The notes: generated by a model from the sequence alone, not told the origin. Numbered from the stretch's first letter, positions 1 to 5,826 are shown. The stretch is DNA of 5,826 bases from Deltaproteobacteria bacterium (GCA_005879205.1 VBLD01000337.1:1-5826); one strand, 5' to 3'. Numbers and translations are program-made.

Positions 1-2352
1 CTGGGTCGCTTCCACGACGCCGTGCCGCCCCGGCCGTTCGGGGAGATGCGCACCCAGATCGAGCGGGAGCTCGGCCGGCGGCTGGACCAGTTGTTCGCCC
101 AGGTGGACGAGACGCCGCTGGCGGCCGCGTCGCTGGCGCAGGTGCACAAGGCGACGCTCCGCGACGGCACGCCGGTGGCGGTGAAGGTGCAGTACGCCGA
201 GATCGCGCGGCTGGCGCGCGTCGACCTGGCCTGCCTGCGTCTCGTGGCGCGCGTCGCCGGCCGGGTGTCGCGCAGCTTCGATCTCCGCAGCATCATCGAC
301 GAGATCGCCGAGCTCGTGGGCCTCGAGCTCGACTTCGCGCGCGAGGCGGACGCGACGGTCCGCATCCGCGCAGCCCTGGCCGACGACCCCACCGTCCGCG
401 TGCCGCGCGTCCACCGTGAACTCACGACCGGGAAGCTCTTGGTGCTCGAGTACCTCGACGGTATCAAGGTGACGGACCTCGAGCGGCTGCGCGCCGCCGG
501 CCACGACCTGGGCGAGGTGGCGCGTCGCATCGGCCGCCTCTACGCCCGCATGATCTTCGAGCAGGGATTCTTCCAGGGCGACCCCCACCCGGGGAACCTG
601 CTCGTCATGCCGGGCACGGTGATCGGCCTCCTCGACTTCGGCCTGGCGAAGGAGCTGCCGCCGGGCTTCGGCCCGGCGGTGGCGGAGCTCGTGACGCGCG
701 GGCTCGCGGGCGACGTGCCGGGTGCGGTCGCGGCCGCGCGTCGCGCCGGCTTCGAGGTGCGCGACGACCAGGCGACGGCGCTTCCCGGGCTGGTGCTGGT
801 CATGCTGGGCGACCGCGACGAGCAGGCGAACGCGCTCCGGCTGATCCAGGACACGCCGATCACGCGGGTGCCGAGCCACTTCGGGCTGATCATGCGCGTG
901 ATCCTCCTCCTGAACGGCCTGTCGCACCGCCTGGCGCCGGGTCAGCTCCTCATCCAGCGCGCCCTGGTGGAGGCGCTGGCGGCGCAGGCGCCAGGTCCCG
1001 GGTCGGACGCCGTGGCGCCGGACGGCCTCCCCCCCGGACCCACTTCACCGCCGCTCCTTCAGGCGATGCGCTGGGTGCAGTGGCCGCTTCCTCTCCTGGA
1101 CGAATGCGCGGAGCGCTTCGGCGAGACGTTCACCATGCGCTTCCCGTCCGCGCCGCCCATCGTCTTCTTCAGCCACCCCGATGCGATCAAGACGATCTTC
1201 ACCGGCGACGAGGAGGACCTGCGCGCCGGCGAAGCCAACTACCGGCTCGAACCCATCCTCGGGAAGCACTCGCTGCTCATCCTGGACGGTCGCGAGCACC
1301 TGCGCGAGCGCCGGCTGCTGCAGCCGCCGTTCCATGGCGACCGGATGCTGGCCTACGGCACCGTGATGCGCGACGTTGCCGCCGCCGCCGTCGAGCGCTG
1401 GCCGGTCGGCCGGCCGTTCCCCGTGCACGCCGAGATGCAGGGCATCACGCTCGACGTGATCCTGCGCACGGTGTTCGGGCTCGACGAGGGACCGGCGAAG
1501 CGTGACCTGCGCAAGGCGCTGATCGAGCTGCTCGCGATCGGCTCGAACCCGCAGCTCCTCCTGGCGGCGCAGCAGTCGAACGGCAACGGGGGCGGCCCCA
1601 CCGCGCGCTTCTTCGGCATGCGCGAGCGCGTGGACCGGCTCCTCTTCGCCGAGATCGCCGCCCGGCGGCGGGTCAACGTGTCGGACCGCGCCGACATCCT
1701 GTCGCTCCTGGTGCAAGCCACCTACGAGGACGGGCGGCCGCTGGAGGACGAGGCCTTGCGCGACGAGCTGATGACGATGCTGCTCGCCGGCCACGAGACG
1801 ACGGCGACGGCCCTGGCCTGGGCGGTGAGCCACGTGCTCGCCCATCCCGAGGTGCTGGCGCGGCTGCGGTCCGAGCTCGCCGAGGCGGGTCCCGCGCCGC
1901 TCGACCCCCAGCGGGTGACGCGGCTCGAGTACCTGGACGCCGCCTGCCGCGAGACGCTCCGGCTGACGCCGATCGTCCCTCTGGTGGGCCGGCGACTCAC
2001 CCGCCCGATGGCCATCGGCGGAGTCGACCTGCCCGCCGGCGTGGTCGCGGCGCCGTGCATCTACCTGGCCCACCGCCGCGCGGTGTGCTGGCCCGAGCCC
2101 GAGCGCTTCCGGCCCGAGCGCTTCCTCGAGACCAAGCCGACGCCGTACGAGTTCCTGCCCTTCGGCGGCGGCGTGCGCCGCTGCCTGGGGATGGCGTTCG
2201 CGCTGGTCGAGATGAAGATCGTGCTCGCCGAGCTGCTGAGCCGCGTCGAGCTGCGCGCGGCGCCGGGCTACCAGGTGCGGGTGGTACGGCGGAGCGTGAC
2301 CCTGGCGCCGTCGGAGGGGATGCCGGTCGTGGTCGAGCGGCGCGCCGTGTGA
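1..2352 (+). CDS. UbiB/AarF (ABC1/COQ8-type) kinase-like domain fused to a cytochrome P450; 5' end outside window
   Basis: The frame is open from base 1, and the residues before the first possible start (GTG at 22) already read like UbiB, so the true start and the family's KxGQ motif lie upstream. Numbering from the GTG at 22, the kinase-like domain spans about 1-320. It shows the Ala-rich loop (AAASLAQVH, ~34-42), the Lys of VAVKVQ (K55), an ELDFAREA segment, QGDPHPGN (D187, N192) and DFG (205-207). A Pro/Gly-rich linker (~322-345) leads into a complete P450 of about 440 residues. This has the I-helix AGHETT (589-594, with the E592/T593 acid-alcohol pair), ExxR (E644-R647), a PERF segment and the haem loop FGGGVRRCLG (714-723, Cys721 as haem ligand). 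UbiB proteins are ATPases acting in ubiquinone and isoprenoid-lipid metabolism; P450s are haem monooxygenases needing external electron donors, and no ferredoxin or reductase is visible here. The P450 half resembles the bacterial CYP110/CYP135/CYP138 style, recalled rather than searched. All key residues of both halves are intact. The substrate is unknown. Confidence 0.93.
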   Translation: MGRFHDAVPPRPFGEMRTQIERELGRRLDQLFAQVDETPLAAASLAQVHKATLRDGTPVAVKVQYAEIARLARVDLACLRLVARVAGRVSRSFDLRSIIDEIAELVGLELDFAREADATVRIRAALADDPTVRVPRVHRELTTGKLLVLEYLDGIKVTDLERLRAAGHDLGEVARRIGRLYARMIFEQGFFQGDPHPGNLLVMPGTVIGLLDFGLAKELPPGFGPAVAELVTRGLAGDVPGAVAAARRAGFEVRDDQATALPGLVLVMLGDRDEQANALRLIQDTPITRVPSHFGLIMRVILLLNGLSHRLAPGQLLIQRALVEALAAQAPGPGSDAVAPDGLPPGPTSPPLLQAMRWVQWPLPLLDECAERFGETFTMRFPSAPPIVFFSHPDAIKTIFTGDEEDLRAGEANYRLEPILGKHSLLILDGREHLRERRLLQPPFHGDRMLAYGTVMRDVAAAAVERWPVGRPFPVHAEMQGITLDVILRTVFGLDEGPAKRDLRKALIELLAIGSNPQLLLAAQQSNGNGGGPTARFFGMRERVDRLLFAEIAARRRVNVSDRADILSLLVQATYEDGRPLEDEALRDELMTMLLAGHETTATALAWAVSHVLAHPEVLARLRSELAEAGPAPLDPQRVTRLEYLDAACRETLRLTPIVPLVGRRLTRPMAIGGVDLPAGVVAAPCIYLAHRRAVCWPEPERFRPERFLETKPTPYEFLPFGGGVRRCLGMAFALVEMKIVLAELLSRVELRAAPGYQVRVVRRSVTLAPSEGMPVVVERRAV

Positions 2353-2385
2353 TCGTCCGTCGCCGCATGCTGGCAAGTTAGCCGG

Positions 2386-2405
2386 GAGTATCCTCGGGGA
2401 TACTC
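2386..2405 (+). terminator. Perfect 8-bp hairpin with TCGG loop, possible terminator of the UbiB-P450 gene
   Basis: GAGTATCC and GGATACTC form an uninterrupted 8-bp stem around a 4-base TCGG loop, beginning 33 bases after the stop codon of the fusion gene. Position and stability suit a transcript 3' end. No run of T follows on either strand, so this is not a textbook intrinsic terminator. It could stabilise the mRNA 3' end, or be a protein-binding palindrome. Confidence 0.45.
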
Positions 2406-2650
2406 GCCTTGCCCTTGCCCGGCGAGCAGGAAAGCCGCGACGCGTCGACAATGGCTCGGGCGCCGAGCCCGGCGCCGCGCCCGTCGAGATCCCCGTCGTG
2501 CTGAAGGGGCACCTGAAAATCATCACCGATCATCGCGAATGGATACGCAACAACCAGCTGCGCCGCAGCCTCACCGGCTGCTCTCGACGTCGCGCGCGCC
2601 GAAGTGACGACGTAGACGCCGGCGGTTGTCTTGCCGCTCTGCCATAGTCG
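2406..2650. other. Intergenic stretch with no supported gene
   Basis: Between the hairpin and the toxin-antitoxin control region I see no recognisable gene. A short plus-strand frame from a GTG at 2498 to a stop at 2647 gives 49 codons of unfamiliar sequence with no ribosome binding site. Parts of this stretch (around 2505-2560) are visibly less GC-rich than the flanking genes. The last ~30 bases probably hold the promoter of the antitoxin gene: TTGTCT at 2626-2631 is a weak -35 candidate, but no convincing -10 element sits at the right spacing. Confidence 0.4.
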
Positions 2651-2667
2651 TGTTACAGGATGAAACA
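2651..2667 (+). promoter_or_regulatory. Candidate operator: imperfect inverted repeat over the antitoxin ribosome binding site
   Basis: TGTTAC (2651-2656) and GAAACA (2662-2667) are inverted repeats matching at 5 of 6 positions around a 5-base centre. The repeat covers the Shine-Dalgarno sequence and touches the antitoxin start codon. Ribbon-helix-helix antitoxins usually repress their own operon by binding short palindromes just upstream, so this is the natural candidate site. A match this short can arise by chance. Confidence 0.3.
2657..2660 (+). promoter_or_regulatory. Ribosome binding site of the antitoxin gene
   Basis: AGGA lies 6 bases before the ATG at 2667, a good spacing for a Shine-Dalgarno site. 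It supports that ATG as the start of the ribbon-helix-helix protein. Confidence 0.55.
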
Positions 2668-2909
2668 TGGCCCGAACGCTCACCGTGCGCTTGAATGACG
2701 AGATCGTCGCCGCCCTGGAGCGTGAGGCGAGGCGCACCGACCGCGCGAAGGGACGGATCGTCCGCGACGCGCTCGCCGAGCACCTGACAGGCTCGCGCCC
2801 GAACGCCTTGCAGGCGCTCGCCAAGTATGCCGGCACGCTGAAGGGACCGCGGGATCTCTCCACGAACAAGAAGTACCTCGCGGGTCTCGGCCGCGCCCGG
2901 CGCGTGTGA
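2667..2909 (+). CDS. Ribbon-helix-helix (CopG/Arc-type) antitoxin, VapB-like
   Basis: This 80-residue protein has the ribbon-helix-helix layout: a beta strand with alternating residues (RTLTVRL, 3-9), helix A (~11-24, EIVAALEREARR) and helix B (~26-40, AKGRIVRDALAEHL). Dimers of this fold bind operator DNA through the paired strands. The C-terminal half (~46-75) contains KYAGTLKGPRDLSTNKKYL, typical of the tail with which VapB-like antitoxins wrap and inhibit a PIN-domain toxin. Its stop overlaps the start of the PIN gene by four bases (GTGA at 2906-2909), which fits translational coupling in an antitoxin-first operon. The protein probably neutralises the neighbouring toxin and represses the pair's promoter. 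The ATG start is backed by an AGGA site. The family is clear; the specific VapB subfamily is not resolved. Confidence 0.88.
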   Translation: MARTLTVRLNDEIVAALEREARRTDRAKGRIVRDALAEHLTGSRPNALQALAKYAGTLKGPRDLSTNKKYLAGLGRARRV

Positions 2910-3319
2910 GGACCATCCTCGACACGGGACCGCTGGTCGCGCTGTTCAACGCCGCGGATCGCCATCACGGATGGGTGACCGAGGCGCTCTCTCGTCTCGA
3001 CCTCCCCCTGTGGACGTGCGAACCGGTCCTGACGGAAGCATCGTATCTGACCGGCAAGGGGCGTGAGATCCTGGAAATGCTCGCGGACGGCCACCTCCGA
3101 GTCGGTCTAGAGCTCGAGGAGCAGGCCGATGCGGTCGCTCGCCTGCTCGCCCGCTACGGCCGGCGCATGGACCTCGCGGACGCGTGCGTCGTCCGCATGA
3201 GCGAGCTCACCCGCCGCTGCCGCGTGTTCACCCTCGATCGCCGCGACTTCACGTTCTACCGGCGCAACGGCCGGGAAGTCATCCCGTTGCTATCGCCTAC
3301 GGCCATCCCCCGCGCTTGA
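2906..3319 (+). CDS. PIN-domain ribonuclease toxin, VapC-like
   Basis: This 137-residue protein is the usual size for a PIN toxin. The acidic metal-binding residues appear in order: D6 in ILDTGPLVALF, E44 in EPVLTEASYL, D92 in MDLADACVVRM (D89 is close by), and D111 in VFTLDRRDF with D114 next to it. In this family these residues hold Mg2+ or Mn2+ for single-strand RNA cleavage, often of tRNA or rRNA, when the antitoxin is lost. The start is a GTG inside the four-base GTGA overlap with the antitoxin gene. It places the first beta strand and D6 at the expected distance from the N-terminus. All catalytic positions look intact, so the toxin is probably active. The RNA target cannot be read from the sequence. 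Confidence 0.9.
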   Translation: MRTILDTGPLVALFNAADRHHGWVTEALSRLDLPLWTCEPVLTEASYLTGKGREILEMLADGHLRVGLELEEQADAVARLLARYGRRMDLADACVVRMSELTRRCRVFTLDRRDFTFYRRNGREVIPLLSPTAIPRA

Positions 3320-3507
3320 GCCGCCGGGCGAGGTAGCCCCCCCGTAACGCTCCCGGCGATCGCCCTCACCGGCTCTGCCACCCGGAACGACGACATCAGG
3401 CTGCTCGTCGCCGTTTTTCAGGCGCACGTGCCGAAGCCGGTCGATCCGGGCGAGCCGCCGAGGGTCGTAGACGCCGGACGGCTGCTGGCCCTCCTTCCTT
3501 TTGCGAG

Positions 3508-3537
3508 TTGCGCTCAGCGCCGGCATCTGCCTATATC
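3508..3537 (+). promoter_or_regulatory. Candidate promoter of the small exported protein gene
   Basis: TTGCGC (3508-3513) and TATATC (3532-3537) are separated by 18 bases and resemble sigma-70-type -35 and -10 boxes. The -10 stands out in a GC-rich background. Transcription would start near 3544, only about 5 bases before the GTG at 3549, implying a leaderless or very short leader transcript. This agrees with the absence of a Shine-Dalgarno site there. Confidence 0.35.
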
Positions 3538-3548
3538 CGCCCCCCATC

Positions 3549-3923
3549 GTGCGGAACCACGGACTGATGCTGATCTTCGTCGGGGCGATGGTGAGTGCCG
3601 CGCCCCGGATCGTCGCCGCCGAGCGCCACGCCGCCGATGTGCCGGCACCGGCTCCGCAGCCGCAGCAGGTGGCCGCCGGCAACAGCGCCGCTGCCTTCCT
3701 GGCCTCCCCGCCGACGCTGGCGCCGCCCGCGCGCCGACTGAGCCTGAGCGGCCAGAAGTACGGGACGCCGTTCACGTTCAGCAGGCGGAGCGAGGCGGGG
3801 GTGACCTGGGCGCTCGACTCGCGCGTCAGCATCCAGCTGAACTACGAGCGCACGTCGCAGGCCCCGATGATGCCGTTCGACCACGACGACGGCATCATGA
3901 CCCGTCTCCGGGTCGGCTTCTGA
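3549..3923 (+). CDS. Small exported protein with outer-membrane-type C-terminus, function unknown
   Basis: From the GTG at 3549 the protein has 124 residues. Residues 1-24 look like a signal peptide: a short Arg-containing start (MRNHG), a hydrophobic core (LMLIFVGAMVSAA), then a likely cleavage region around IVAA. A Pro/Ala/Gln-rich low-complexity stretch follows (~31-62). The C-terminal part has amphipathic strand-like segments at ~82-90, 92-101 (RVSIQLNYER) and 115-124 (GIMTRLRVGF). It ends in Phe, as outer-membrane barrel strands recognised by the BAM machinery do. Family and role are unknown to me, although short proteins with a similar tail seem familiar as hypothetical proteins in uncultured Proteobacteria-like genomes (memory only). 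I chose GTG 3549 over ATG 3567 because it supplies the positive charge a signal peptide needs; a TTG at 3501 would place unlikely residues in front. The gene converges on the FAD oxidoreductase gene 93 bases away. Confidence 0.68.
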   Translation: MRNHGLMLIFVGAMVSAAPRIVAAERHAADVPAPAPQPQQVAAGNSAAAFLASPPTLAPPARRLSLSGQKYGTPFTFSRRSEAGVTWALDSRVSIQLNYERTSQAPMMPFDHDDGIMTRLRVGF

Positions 3924-4016
3924 CGTCGACGGCGGAGCTGCCGAAACCCTCGGGCTCATGCTGAACCCGCTCGCGCGAGAGCTGCTGCCGATGAAGCTCA
4001 TGCTCGCGTCGCTCGG

Positions 4017-5360
4017 TCACCCGACGCGATGCAGCTTCTCGTAGAGGTCGCGAAACACGCCGTTCGGATCCAGGCGCGCCTTCGCCGTCCGGTAGTTCGC
4101 TTCGTTGTAGATGCGCCAGAACCGATCCTCGGTGTAGTGGTTGCGCGAGATCAGTGTCTTGATGCCCCCGAGCTCGTACGTCTTCTCCTCCAGCTGCTCG
4201 GAGCGATCGATGCGCGGGTCGGCATTCGGCATGCCGTAGACCGCGAGATCGACGAACAGGTCGCCCTCGAGCCGCGCCTGGTGCTCGTCCGAGATCCACG
4301 GGTACGGCTTCGCGACCCGGTACGGCACGACCCACAAGGGGAAGTACCCCAGCTCGCGCAGGTACCAGTCGTAGAACTCGGGCACCCGGGCCGCGGGAAT
4401 GAAGTAATCGCAGACGACGTCGGGCCGACGCTGCCACCGGAAGACGGGCGCGAGCCGTCCCGCCCACCGGATCATGTTGGTGGAGCCGAGGAAGACGTTG
4501 CCGACGAGGAACCGCACCGGTTTCCACTCGAGCGGCGGGACCGTCCGGCTGAGCCAGTGGGCCTCGGTATCGTAGCGGAAGAAGTAGTCGCGTGTGGTGA
4601 GGACGTCTTCGCGCAGCACCCGCGTGCTCTTGTAGTAGACGTCGAGCCAGCGATAGCTGCTGGGCCGCCGCGCCGTCTCGACGAACCGTCCGAGACAGAG
4701 GGTCCAGTGGTCCGGGGCATGCACGATCCCGTCGATGAAATCGACCGTCGCGTCCGCACACTGGCCGAGCAGGGCGTGGTGGAAGGCGTCGGCGTCGCCG
4801 TAACGCTCGTACTCGACGTGGATCTTGGCCTTGGCAGGAATCAGTCCGAAGCTCAGCTTGGTGAGAACGCCGAGGGTGCCGTACGAGCCGTGCACCATGC
4901 CGAACAGGAGCGGCTCCCGCTCGGGCGAGCACGTGATGATCTCGCCGGTGCCGCTCACGATCTCGTACTCGAGACAGGTATCGTGGAAGCCGCCGTAGCG
5001 GAACGAGGCCGACTCGAGCGCACATCCGGCGACGGCGCCGCCCACCGTGATGCCCTCGAGCTCGGGCACGACCGCCGGCGCGAGGCCGTGTGGGAGCGTC
5101 GCGTCCACGAGGTCACGGAACGTGACCCCCGGCTCGGCGACGCATCGCCTGCGCTCGACGTCCACCTCGAGGACGTGGCGCAGCGCCGAGACGTCGATGC
5201 GACGGCCCGCGAAGCGCCGGTCGCCGGCCGGCAGCGGGACGACGTGATGCACGCCGCCCTTGTCGACGTGGGCCGCGGCACGTGAGCCCGCGAGCTCCCG
5301 CACCTGCGCCGCGACCAGGTTCACGCGTCGGTCGTGGTCGGCTCGTAGGCGCTCATCCAT
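4017..5360 (-). CDS. FAD-binding oxidoreductase, DHCR24/DWARF1-like (lipid or sterol double-bond reductase type)
   Basis: This 447-residue protein carries a PCMH/VAO-type FAD-binding domain at about 30-175. It includes VVPELEGITVGGAVAG (97-112), a segment at ~116-134 (ESASFRYGGFHDTCLEYEI) and HGSYGTLGVLT (158-168). These closely follow the order and wording of eukaryotic delta-24 sterol reductase as I recall it. Matching C-terminal landmarks are DYFFRYDTEAHWL (~258-270), YFPLWVVPYR (339-348), DLFVDLAVYGMPN (367-379) and the ending GVFRDLYEKL. The human enzyme is about 516 residues with an N-terminal membrane segment, which is absent here, so this version is probably soluble or peripheral. Related bacterial flavoproteins (BfaA/TmsA type) reduce the methylene group when 10-methyl fatty acids are made, so sterol, isoprenoid and fatty-acyl substrates are all possible. 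It lies 17 bases downstream of the Uma2 gene on the same strand and may be cotranscribed. The ATG at 5360 has no clear Shine-Dalgarno site. Confidence 0.85.
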   Translation of the reverse strand: MDERLRADHDRRVNLVAAQVRELAGSRAAAHVDKGGVHHVVPLPAGDRRFAGRRIDVSALRHVLEVDVERRRCVAEPGVTFRDLVDATLPHGLAPAVVPELEGITVGGAVAGCALESASFRYGGFHDTCLEYEIVSGTGEIITCSPEREPLLFGMVHGSYGTLGVLTKLSFGLIPAKAKIHVEYERYGDADAFHHALLGQCADATVDFIDGIVHAPDHWTLCLGRFVETARRPSSYRWLDVYYKSTRVLREDVLTTRDYFFRYDTEAHWLSRTVPPLEWKPVRFLVGNVFLGSTNMIRWAGRLAPVFRWQRRPDVVCDYFIPAARVPEFYDWYLRELGYFPLWVVPYRVAKPYPWISDEHQARLEGDLFVDLAVYGMPNADPRIDRSEQLEEKTYELGGIKTLISRNHYTEDRFWRIYNEANYRTAKARLDPNGVFRDLYEKLHRVG

Positions 5361-5377
5361 GGAGAACGGGCGCGCGC

Positions 5378-5826
5378 TCAGCGGCCGTGCGCTGCCACCT
5401 GAGCGAAGAGATCGTCCACCAGCGGTGCCAGGTCCGGTAGCTCGGGATCGGGCGGAAGCCGCTCGCGCTCACGGTGTCGGCTCTCGCCCGCGCGCGTGAT
5501 GACGAGAACCTCGCGCTGCTCTGGAAGGAGACACCAGACGACGGCCACTCCTGCACCGAGATACCAGTGGGCCTTCTCGCGAAGCTCAGGCTCCTGCTCG
5601 TCCCGGCCCGCCACCTCCGCGGCCAGCACGGGCGGCACGCGCGCGAGCCCACGGTCCGCGCCCAGCTCCTCGCGGCGCCAGACGGCCGCATCGGCCGCGC
5701 GGACGGCGCCGGCGAGCGCCATGCCGGCCTCGTTCGTCCCGATCTCGAACTCCGGATGGCTGCGACCCCAGGTTCCGAGCGTGGTGACGAGATCGGCGAC
5801 CGTGATCGACTGCAGCCTTGCGCACG
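5378..5826 (-). CDS. Uma2-family protein (PD-(D/E)XK nuclease fold), N-terminus outside window
   Basis: About 148 residues are visible and the frame stays open to the right edge. An internal ATG at 5722 is not the true start: the 34 codons before it (including QSITVADLVTTLGTWGR) continue the Uma2-like domain. Numbering from that internal Met, the landmarks are VRAADAAVWRREEL (7-20, candidate acidic residue D11), PPVLAAEV (30-37, E36) and ELREKAHWYLGAGVAVVWCLLP (46-67, K50). This matches the D...ExV...K...Y...Gv..vW pattern of the Uma2/DUF820 family, a restriction-endonuclease-like fold common in multiple copies in cyanobacteria and environmental bacteria. Cellular function is poorly known; DNA cleavage is inferred from the fold. 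Full-length members are about 190 residues, so perhaps 40 are missing. The usual Ser-Pro after the EV motif is replaced by Ala-Gly-Arg-Asp. Confidence 0.82.
   Translation of the reverse strand, partial: CARLQSITVADLVTTLGTWGRSHPEFEIGTNEAGMALAGAVRAADAAVWRREELGADRGLARVPPVLAAEVAGRDEQEPELREKAHWYLGAGVAVVWCLLPEQREVLVITRAGESRHRERERLPPDPELPDLAPLVDDLFAQVAAHGR

Noticed and set aside
1045..2526. Long minus-strand open frame (about 490 codons) opposite the P450
   Set aside because: It is antisense to a P450 with all its motifs intact. Its translation is low-complexity, rich in Arg, His, Gln and Ala, as expected from the opposite strand of high-GC coding DNA.
2498..2647. 49-codon plus-strand frame in the intergenic region
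   Set aside because: No ribosome binding site, no recognisable homology and an ordinary length for chance.
2378..3094. Minus-strand frame of about 238 codons across the toxin-antitoxin genes
   Set aside because: It is antisense to two well-supported genes, and its non-overlapping end shows no known motif.
3355..3364. Palindrome GGCGATCGCC, resembling the cyanobacterial HIP1 core
   Set aside because: A single occurrence in GC-rich DNA, and the rest of the window does not look cyanobacterial; probably chance.
3290..3832. Minus-strand frame of about 180 codons, covering the gap before the small exported protein
   Set aside because: Arg/Gly-rich translation, no recognised domain, and it overlaps the better supported plus-strand gene. 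The 229-base gap at 3320-3548 otherwise holds only the candidate promoter near its end.
3970..3979. Palindrome CTCGCGCGAG between the convergent genes, considered as a bidirectional terminator
   Set aside because: It has no loop, is short, has no T-tract on either side and is of a kind expected by chance in GC-rich sequence.
3895..5025. Minus-strand frame of about 376 codons in a different phase over the FAD oxidoreductase
   Set aside because: It is Arg- and Ala-rich with no domain, and overlaps a gene with strong family motifs in the correct frame.
4029..5285. Long plus-strand open frame (about 418 codons) opposite the FAD oxidoreductase
   Set aside because: It is the antisense shadow of a clear flavoprotein gene; the translation is compositionally biased with no recognisable domain.
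5586..5825. Minus-strand frame of about 79 codons at the right edge
   Set aside because: It is an out-of-phase, Arg/Gly-rich shadow of the Uma2 gene, whose own frame is open to the window end.

Overview
This is a high-GC window (roughly 70% by eye) from a bacterium. A short secreted protein with an outer-membrane-type C-terminus, a UbiB-family kinase-like ATPase and a cytochrome P450 together suggest a Gram-negative, probably aerobic or microaerobic soil, sediment or groundwater lineage. The style of the genes resembles uncultured high-GC groups such as Binatota, Rokubacteria, Myxococcota or former Deltaproteobacteria. This is an impression from protein style; the window holds no phylogenetic marker gene.

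Layout. Bases 1-2352 (+) hold one continuous reading frame, open at the left edge. It encodes an AarF/UbiB (ABC1/COQ8) kinase-like domain followed in frame by a complete cytochrome P450. A perfect hairpin lies 33 bases after its stop. Bases 2353-2666 are otherwise non-coding and end in a probable control region. Bases 2667-3319 (+) form a two-gene toxin-antitoxin cassette: a ribbon-helix-helix antitoxin, then a PIN-domain (VapC-like) ribonuclease, overlapping by 4 bases. Bases 3549-3923 (+) encode a 124-residue exported protein with a beta-barrel-like C-terminus ending in Phe. On the opposite strand, a Uma2-family (PD-(D/E)XK) protein enters from the right edge and ends at 5378. It is followed 17 bases later by a 447-residue FAD-binding oxidoreductase of the DHCR24/DWARF1 type (5360-4017), which converges on the small exported protein.

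How the genes may work together. The main point of interest is the UbiB-P450 fusion. UbiB/COQ8 proteins are ATPases that assist the processing of membrane isoprenoid lipids, mainly ubiquinone precursors, whereas a P450 oxidises hydrophobic substrates. A single chain carrying both suggests ATP-dependent handling of a lipid substrate coupled to its oxygenation. The DHCR24-like flavoprotein also belongs to a lipid double-bond-reductase family, so the window may carry lipid or isoprenoid tailoring genes. The two are on opposite strands about 1.7 kb apart, so a shared pathway is only a hypothesis. The toxin-antitoxin pair and Uma2 gene are common accessory genes and need not be related to lipid metabolism.
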